A DNA stretch of 10,696 bases from Oscillospiraceae bacterium (GTDB lineage: Bacteria > Bacillota > Clostridia > UBA1381): NCBI GenBank assembly GCA_022508725.1, contig JAFLUR010000054.1, positions 1 through 10,696 on the forward strand, in the 5' to 3' direction. Below, piece after piece: positions 6,006 to 10,696 of this stretch. How positions within the stretch are numbered: position 1 is the first letter of the stretch; every line of letters starts with the position of its first letter. The notes beneath the pieces are model-generated. The model did not search any database. It saw only the letters and a program-made list of their open reading frames with translations, and had not been told where the DNA came from. Made by a program: the position numbers and the translations under genes.

Positions 6006-6992
6006 ATGAGTATTCGTATAGGTATTTTGGGGCACGGCAACCTCGGACGCGGAGTTGAATGTGCCGTTATGCAAAACAAGGATATGGAGCTTGCCGGAAT
6101 TTTTACAAGAAGAGATCCCGCGGATGTCAGTCCGCTTACGGACGGGGCGCGGGTTTATCCGTCCGATAAGCTTGCCGATTTCAAAGATAAAATAGACGTT
6201 CTTATTCTCTGCGGCGGCAGCGCCACGGATCTTCCTCTCCAAACTCCGGAATATGCAAAAATGTTTAATGTCATCGACAGCTTTGACACTCACGCAAATA
6301 TTCCCGACCACTTCGCCAAGGTTGACAAATCGGCAAAGGAAAACGGCAAAACGGCGATCATATCGGTAGGCTGGGATCCGGGTATGTTTTCTCTTAACCG
6401 TCTTTACGCAAACGCAATTCTCACAGACGGCAAGGATTATACTTTCTGGGGAAAGGGCGTAAGTCAGGGACATTCCGACGCGGTAAGGCGCGTTGAAGGC
6501 GTTGCCGACGCAAAGCAATATACCGTTCCCGTAAAATCCTCGCTTGACGCCGTAAGAAACGGAGAAAATCCCGAGCTTTCGACACGGGAAAAGCACACGA
6601 GAGAATGCTTTGTGGTTGCCAAAGACGGGGCGGATAAAGCAAAGATCGAAAATGATATAAAAACGATGCCGAACTATTTCTCCGACTACGACACAACCGT
6701 AAATTTCATAGATGCGGAAGAGCTCAGGAAAAATCACAGCGGTATTCCCCACGGCGGTTTTGTTATCAGAAGCGGCAAAACAGGCATGAACGGCGAACAT
6801 AATCATATCATAGAATACAGCCTTAAGCTTGATTCCAATCCCGAATTTACCGCGTGCGTTCTTGTCGCGTACGCGCGTGCGGCATACAGACTCAGCAAGG
6901 AGGGCTCCGCAGGCTGCAAGACCGTGTTCGATATTGCGCCCGCTTATCTTTCGGCGTTATCCGGTGAGGAGCTCCGTAAAAATCTCCTTTGA
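6006..6992 (+). CDS. ddh: meso-Diaminopimelate D-dehydrogenase
   Basis: The enzyme reversibly converts L-tetrahydrodipicolinate, ammonia and NADPH to meso-2,6-diaminopimelate (EC 1.4.1.16). This one-step branch supplies peptidoglycan and lysine and bypasses the acylated intermediates. The 328 residues start with the nucleotide-binding loop GHGNLGRG (9-16), then LILCGGSATDLP, the signature VGWDPGMFSLNRLYA, FWGKGVSQGHSDAVRR, MPNYFSDY, NFID and PHGG, all closely matching Corynebacterium Ddh in order and spacing. Length is normal. Two ATGs compete: 5997 is only two bases from AAGGAG (5989-5994), while 6006 is 11 bases away and gives the usual family start MSIRIGILG, so 6006 is chosen; the longer form would be 331 residues. 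It is a monocistronic unit between its own promoter and a strong terminator. Confidence 0.95.
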   Translation: MSIRIGILGHGNLGRGVECAVMQNKDMELAGIFTRRDPADVSPLTDGARVYPSDKLADFKDKIDVLILCGGSATDLPLQTPEYAKMFNVIDSFDTHANIPDHFAKVDKSAKENGKTAIISVGWDPGMFSLNRLYANAILTDGKDYTFWGKGVSQGHSDAVRRVEGVADAKQYTVPVKSSLDAVRNGENPELSTREKHTRECFVVAKDGADKAKIENDIKTMPNYFSDYDTTVNFIDAEELRKNHSGIPHGGFVIRSGKTGMNGEHNHIIEYSLKLDSNPEFTACVLVAYARAAYRLSKEGSAGCKTVFDIAPAYLSALSGEELRKNLL

Positions 6993-7013
6993 TCATTCAT
7001 GAGCATAATTCAG

Positions 7014-7060
7014 GAACCGATAATCGAAACATCCGTTTTGATTGTCGGTTCGGTTATTTT
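7014..7060 (+). terminator. Strong intrinsic terminator after ddh
   Basis: A 17-bp uninterrupted stem (7014-7030 with 7035-7051, including two G-U pairs) closes a 4-nt loop, ATCC. GGTTATTTTATT follows, an imperfect T-tract. It lies 21 nt after the ddh stop codon and isolates ddh from the polyamine operon. Confidence 0.8.
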
Positions 7061-7088
7061 ATTATCCGGCATTTCGTAAGATTTTTTC

Positions 7089-7117
7089 TTGATTTTTATT
7101 ATAAAATATTGTAAAAT
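7089..7117 (+). promoter_or_regulatory. Promoter of the HAD-speE-polyamine operon
   Basis: TTGATT (7089-7094), a 17-base spacer and TAAAAT (7112-7117). A start near 7124 leaves a leader of about 60 nt before the HAD gene. There is no other obvious promoter in the 29-nt or shorter gaps downstream, so this one probably serves all four genes. Confidence 0.6.
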
Positions 7118-7183
7118 AAAATACAGCGGCACATATACGCAATGAACGCTCAATATAAAAACTCAACGAAAGGATTTGAATTT

Positions 7184-7834
7184 ATGTATAAAACCGTGTT
7201 TTTTGATCTTGACGGGACGCTCACGGACCCGAAAGAGGGAATAACAAAATGCGTAAGCTATGCGCTCGGTTTTTTCGGAATACACGAGAATAACCTCGAT
7301 AATCTGACCGGATATATAGGTCCGCCGCTGATCGACGGATTTTCCGAGATCGCGGGGTTATCCGAAAAAGATGCGATTAAAGCGGTCGAAAGATACAGGG
7401 AGCGTTACGGCAAGACGGGGATTTTTGAAAACAGACTGTATGACGGCACAACAAATATGCTTGAAAATCTCAGAAAAAACGGTGTGCGTATGTGCATAGC
7501 CTCATCAAAGCCGGAGGTGTTTGTAAAAAGAATATCCGAAAAATATAAAATTTCGGAATATTTCGAGCATCAAACGGGAAGCGAGCTTGACGGCAGACGC
7601 AACGATAAGGCGGAGGTCATAGCCGAAACACTGAAACGATGCGGTATAACCGATTTGTCGGAGGTTATAATGGTAGGCGACCGCAGGCATGATATCGAGG
7701 GCGCGAAAAAATGCGGGATAAAATCCGCGGGCGTAACCTTCGGGTACGGTTCGGAGGAAGAACTGAGATCAAGCGGAGCGGATCATATTGCAAATTCTTT
7801 CGATGAACTCGAAAAAATAATCTTGGAAAAATAA
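7184..7834 (+). CDS. HAD-superfamily phosphatase, phosphoglycolate phosphatase-like
   Basis: A 216-residue haloacid-dehalogenase-type phosphatase of the subfamily IA kind. Motif I is FFDLDGTLTD (nucleophile Asp8, acid/base Asp10), motif II is CIASSKP (104-110, Ser107 or 108), motif III is Lys142 in RRNDKAE, and motif IV is MVGDRRHD (163-170). The alpha-helical cap begins after motif I and holds the GPPL motif (46-49) common in Gph- and PpaX-like enzymes. All catalytic residues are present. Substrate cannot be read from sequence; small phosphate esters such as phosphoglycolate are usual. An upstream in-frame ATG at 7142 exists, but GAAAGGA (7168-7174) nine bases before ATG 7184 and the normal N-terminus decide for 7184. 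It leads the operon, 29 nt before speE; whether it serves polyamine metabolism is unknown. Confidence 0.88.
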   Translation: MYKTVFFDLDGTLTDPKEGITKCVSYALGFFGIHENNLDNLTGYIGPPLIDGFSEIAGLSEKDAIKAVERYRERYGKTGIFENRLYDGTTNMLENLRKNGVRMCIASSKPEVFVKRISEKYKISEYFEHQTGSELDGRRNDKAEVIAETLKRCGITDLSEVIMVGDRRHDIEGAKKCGIKSAGVTFGYGSEEELRSSGADHIANSFDELEKIILEK

Positions 7835-7863
7835 TATTACCGGACTGAAAGGGAGGAGTTTTT

Positions 7864-8721
7864 ATGGAGCTGTGGTTTACCGAAAAACACACGGAAAACG
7901 TAGGGTTTTCCATAAAGGTCGATAAACAGCTGTACGGCGGGCAAAGTGATTTTCAGCATATAGATGTGTTCGAGTCGGCGGAATTCGGACGCTTCCTCGC
8001 TCTTGACGGATTTGTTATGCTTACCGAAAAGGATGAGTTTATTTATCATGAAATGATAGTCCATGTTCCGATGGCGGTACACCCGAATGCGGAAAAAATT
8101 CTGGTAATAGGCGCCGGCGACGGCGGTGTTGTAAGAGAGCTGACAAGATACGATACCGTCCGGCATATCGACCTTGTCGAAATAGACGAAAAGGTAATAG
8201 ATATATGCAAAGAGTATCTGCCGCAGACCGCCTGCCGCTTTGACGATGAAAGAGTGCATATATATTGTCAGGACGGACTTAAATTCATAAGAAAATGCGA
8301 AAACGAATACGATATAATCATAGTTGATTCAACCGACCCGTTCGGACCGGGAGAGGGACTGTTTACAAAGGAATTTTACGGAAACTGTCACAAGGCTTTG
8401 AAAAATGACGGGATATTGATAAATCAGCATGAGAGTCCTTTTTACGAGCAGGACGCAATCGCAATGCAGCAGGCGCATAAGCGTATATCCGGAACCTTTG
8501 AAATATGCAAGGTATATCAGGCGCATATCCCGACATATCCGTCCGGGCATTGGCTTTTCGGATTTTCTTCAAAAAAATATCACCCGGTAAATGATTTGGG
8601 CGATTGGGAGAAATTCGGCATAAAAACAAGATATTACAACAAAAATCTGCATATGGGAGCATTTGCTCTGCCTGTCTATGTGGAGGATATGCTTAAAGAA
8701 GTCGAAATCGATAACAAATAA
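7864..8721 (+). CDS. speE: Polyamine aminopropyltransferase (spermidine synthase)
   Basis: SpeE transfers the aminopropyl group of decarboxylated S-adenosylmethionine to putrescine, yielding spermidine and methylthioadenosine (EC 2.5.1.16). The 285-residue cytosolic protein has the small N-terminal beta domain, YGGQSDFQHIDVFES (24-38), YHEM (61-64), the nucleoside-binding GAGDGG (83-88), the acidic VEID (105-108), QDGLKF (136-141) and the catalytic loop DSTDPFGPGEGLF (155-167) with Asp155 and Asp158. Length and motifs are typical. GGGAGGAG six bases before ATG is a strong ribosome binding site. It is 29 nt after the HAD gene and 21 nt before the carboxyspermidine dehydrogenase gene. SpeE needs decarboxylated S-adenosylmethionine, but no SpeD gene is in view. 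Use of a different amine acceptor cannot be excluded. Confidence 0.94.
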   Translation: MELWFTEKHTENVGFSIKVDKQLYGGQSDFQHIDVFESAEFGRFLALDGFVMLTEKDEFIYHEMIVHVPMAVHPNAEKILVIGAGDGGVVRELTRYDTVRHIDLVEIDEKVIDICKEYLPQTACRFDDERVHIYCQDGLKFIRKCENEYDIIIVDSTDPFGPGEGLFTKEFYGNCHKALKNDGILINQHESPFYEQDAIAMQQAHKRISGTFEICKVYQAHIPTYPSGHWLFGFSSKKYHPVNDLGDWEKFGIKTRYYNKNLHMGAFALPVYVEDMLKEVEIDNK

Positions 8722-8742
8722 CGACCTACAGGAGGACAAAAA

Positions 8743-9945
8743 ATGGGAAAAGCAATGATAATAGGCTGCGGAGGAGTGGCACGGGCGGCAATACACAAAT
8801 GCTGCCAAAACAGCGGCGTATTCGAGGAAATAATGATCGCAAGCCGCACAAAAAGCAAATGCGATGCTTTGAAGGCATCGCTTGAGGGCAAGACCGAAAC
8901 CGTCATAAAAACCGCCCGTCTCGATGCGGATAAAAAAGAGGAGATAATCGCGCTGATAAACGAATTTAAGCCCGATGTCGTGCTTAATCTGGCATTGCCG
9001 TATCAGGACCTTACAATTATGGATGCGTGTCTTGAAACCAAAACCCACTATGTTGACACGGCAAATTATGAGCCGCTTGACACGGCAAAATTTGAATATA
9101 AATGGCAATGGGCATACCGCGAACGCTTTGAAAAGGCGGGAATAACGGCTCTTCTCGGCAGCGGATTTGATCCGGGTGTAACGGGAGTATACTGCGCCTA
9201 TGCGATGAAGCATTACTTCGATGAGATAAACTACATCGATATACTCGACTGCAACGGCGGAGATCACGGCTACCCGTTCGCGACGAATTTCAATCCCGAA
9301 ATCAATATCCGCGAGGTGAGCGCAAAAGGGAGCTATTGGGAAAACGGGAACCTGATCGAAACCGAACCGATGGAGATAAAAAGAGTATACAACTTTGACG
9401 GCGTGGGTGAAAAGGATATGTACCTTCTGCACCACGAAGAGCTTGAATCACTCGGAATAAATATAAAGGGAATAAAGAGAATACGCTTTTTCATGACCTT
9501 CGGTCAAAGCTATCTCACACATCTGAAATGCCTTGAAAACGTCGGCATGACGTCTATCGTTCCCATCGAATACAAGGGAATGAAGATCGTTCCGCTGCAG
9601 TTTTTAAAAGCCGTTCTGCCCGATCCGGCATCTCTCGGTCCGAGAACTGTCGGAAAAACCAATATAGGCTGTATAATGCGGGGCAAAAAGGACGGCAAGG
9701 ATGTAAACTATTATGTATACAACATTTGCGATCATCAAGAATGTTATAAAGAGGTGGGTTCACAGGCGGTATCGTATACGACCGGCGTTCCCGCCATGAT
9801 AGGCGCAATGCTTGTTATGACGGGAATATGGCAAAAACCCGGCGTATATAATGTGGAGGAATTCGATCCGGACCCGTTCATGGATGCCCTTAACAAGCAC
9901 GGACTTCCGTGGATCGAAAATTTCAATCCTGTTTTGGTGGACTGA
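8743..9945 (+). CDS. Carboxynorspermidine/carboxyspermidine dehydrogenase
   Basis: A saccharopine-dehydrogenase-family oxidoreductase of 400 residues. In the alternative polyamine pathway it reductively condenses aspartate beta-semialdehyde with putrescine (or 1,3-diaminopropane) using NADPH, giving carboxyspermidine (or carboxynorspermidine). Visible features are the dinucleotide-binding GCGGVARAA (8-16), LNLALPYQD (81-89), HYVDTANYE (102-110), GSGFDPGVTGVY (139-150), and the segment DCNGGDHGYPFATNFNPEIN (169-188), which distinguishes this group from lysine-pathway saccharopine dehydrogenases. AGGAGG (8730-8735) seven bases before the ATG is a near-ideal ribosome binding site. Its stop is one base from the start of the decarboxylase gene, as expected for partners in consecutive steps. 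Which diamine is used cannot be told from sequence; spermidine production is the likelier case in this group of bacteria. Confidence 0.92.
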   Translation: MGKAMIIGCGGVARAAIHKCCQNSGVFEEIMIASRTKSKCDALKASLEGKTETVIKTARLDADKKEEIIALINEFKPDVVLNLALPYQDLTIMDACLETKTHYVDTANYEPLDTAKFEYKWQWAYRERFEKAGITALLGSGFDPGVTGVYCAYAMKHYFDEINYIDILDCNGGDHGYPFATNFNPEINIREVSAKGSYWENGNLIETEPMEIKRVYNFDGVGEKDMYLLHHEELESLGINIKGIKRIRFFMTFGQSYLTHLKCLENVGMTSIVPIEYKGMKIVPLQFLKAVLPDPASLGPRTVGKTNIGCIMRGKKDGKDVNYYVYNICDHQECYKEVGSQAVSYTTGVPAMIGAMLVMTGIWQKPGVYNVEEFDPDPFMDALNKHGLPWIENFNPVLVD

Positions 9946-9946
9946 T

Positions 9947-10696
9947 ATGAATACAGATATCGATATAAACAAAAGAGCAGAGCTTTTGAAGGATGTTCCC
10001 ACTCCGTGCTTTGTTACGGATGAACTGCTTTTAAAGAGAAATCTTGAAATATTAAAGGGTGTAAGCGATAGGACGGGAGCTGAAATTCTGCTTGCTCAGA
10101 AAGCGTTTTCGATGTTTTCTCTCTATCCGCTTATCGGTAAATATCTTGCCGGAACCACCGCGAGCGGACTGTTTGAGGCAAAGCTCGGATATGAATATAT
10201 GAAAAAGGAAAACCACATATTCTCTCCCGCATATAAGACGGAGGAATTTGATGAGATTGTCCGGATTTGTGACCATATAGTGTTCAACTCATTTAATCAG
10301 TGGGAAAAATTCAAGGGAAGTTTATCCGGAAAAAGCGCGGGAATTCGCATAAATCCCGAATATTCCACCCAAAAACACGGAATATACGATCCATGCGCCG
10401 AATTTTCAAGACTCGGCGTTACCCGCGCAAATTTCCCGGATAAGCTTCCTGCCGGAATAGACGGACTGCATTTTCATACTCTGTGCGAGCAAAATTCGGA
10501 TGATCTGGAAGAGACGCTTTATGCCGTCGAAGAGAAATTCGGCAGATATTTTAATGATATAAATTATATCAATTTCGGCGGAGGTCATCATATAACAAGA
10601 GCGGATTACAATATTTCAAAGCTTGAAAGCTGCATAAACCGCATAAAGGATAAATACGGACTGCAAGTCTATCTTGAACCGGGCGAGGCTGTGGTT
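9947..10696 (+). CDS. nspC: Carboxynorspermidine/carboxyspermidine decarboxylase, N-terminal 250 residues
   Basis: A pyridoxal-phosphate enzyme of the alanine-racemase-fold (type III) decarboxylases that decarboxylates carboxyspermidine to spermidine, or carboxynorspermidine to norspermidine. The frame is open to the right edge; about a third of a typical protein of roughly 380 residues is missing. Visible are VPTPCFVTD (17-25), the PLP-lysine region LLAQKAFS (48-55, Lys52), ASGLFEAKLG (72-81), GIRINPEYS (132-140), HFHTLCEQ (175-182), the phosphate-binding GGGHH (211-215) and EPGEA (244-248), which together mark this family rather than diaminopimelate decarboxylase. The second catalytic half with the conserved Cys and Tyr is not visible. 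It starts one base after the upstream stop (TGATATG), with only a weak GGTGGA site, so translational coupling is likely. Confidence 0.93.
   Translation, partial: MNTDIDINKRAELLKDVPTPCFVTDELLLKRNLEILKGVSDRTGAEILLAQKAFSMFSLYPLIGKYLAGTTASGLFEAKLGYEYMKKENHIFSPAYKTEEFDEIVRICDHIVFNSFNQWEKFKGSLSGKSAGIRINPEYSTQKHGIYDPCAEFSRLGVTRANFPDKLPAGIDGLHFHTLCEQNSDDLEETLYAVEEKFGRYFNDINYINFGGGHHITRADYNISKLESCINRIKDKYGLQVYLEPGEAVV

Noticed and set aside
5979..6806. A 275-codon leftward open frame opposite ddh
   Set aside because: It is a mirror frame of the strongly conserved ddh gene; composition is Cys/Phe/Val-rich as expected for antisense of that codon usage.
8569..9435. A 288-codon leftward open frame opposite the carboxyspermidine dehydrogenase and the end of speE
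   Set aside because: Spans two genes on the other strand, with no start signal and no protein family resemblance.

Overview
The window looks like a chromosomal segment from a low- to mid-GC Gram-positive anaerobe of the class Clostridia, probably a gut or rumen relative of Oscillospiraceae or Lachnospiraceae. This is inferred from protein family content (clostridial orotate-PRTase-like protein, RecQ with a clostridial-type C-terminal extension, paired DUF975 membrane proteins, meso-diaminopimelate dehydrogenase, carboxyspermidine-route polyamine genes), strong AGGAGG-type ribosome binding sites, Bacillota-like promoters and AT-rich intergenic DNA. No phage, transposase, CRISPR, rRNA or tRNA was seen.

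Layout. At the left edge is the tail of a small two-helix membrane protein (+ strand), ending in an intrinsic terminator. It converges with a leftward block (406-5421). Read in its own direction, that block runs: a strong promoter (5767-5795), a leader of about 340 nt with hairpins and a 44-bp tandem repeat (5518-5614), two tandem DUF975 membrane protein genes, an intrinsic terminator (3470-3497), recQ starting only 15 nt past the terminator stem, and, behind its own promoter, a phosphoribosyltransferase-like gene.

Divergent from this block is a rightward half. ddh (meso-diaminopimelate dehydrogenase) has its own TTGTAC-N17-TATAAT promoter and a very strong 17-bp terminator hairpin. A second rightward promoter (TTGATT-N17-TAAAAT) then drives a compact operon: HAD phosphatase, speE, carboxy(nor)spermidine dehydrogenase and carboxy(nor)spermidine decarboxylase. 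The last gene is cut by the right edge after 250 codons.

Function. The right half is amino-acid-derived metabolism. Ddh makes meso-diaminopimelate for cell wall and lysine. The operon makes spermidine or a related triamine, and holds both the S-adenosylmethionine-dependent enzyme (SpeE) and the aspartate-semialdehyde-dependent pair. The left half holds DNA repair (RecQ), a nucleotide-type PRTase with an unusual PRPP loop, and two membrane proteins of unknown function.

The least explained sequence is the 5422-5996 intergenic region, with its structured leader and tandem repeat. I do not see a clear new defence or biosynthetic system; the best leads are that leader, the terminator against recQ, and the aberrant PRTase.
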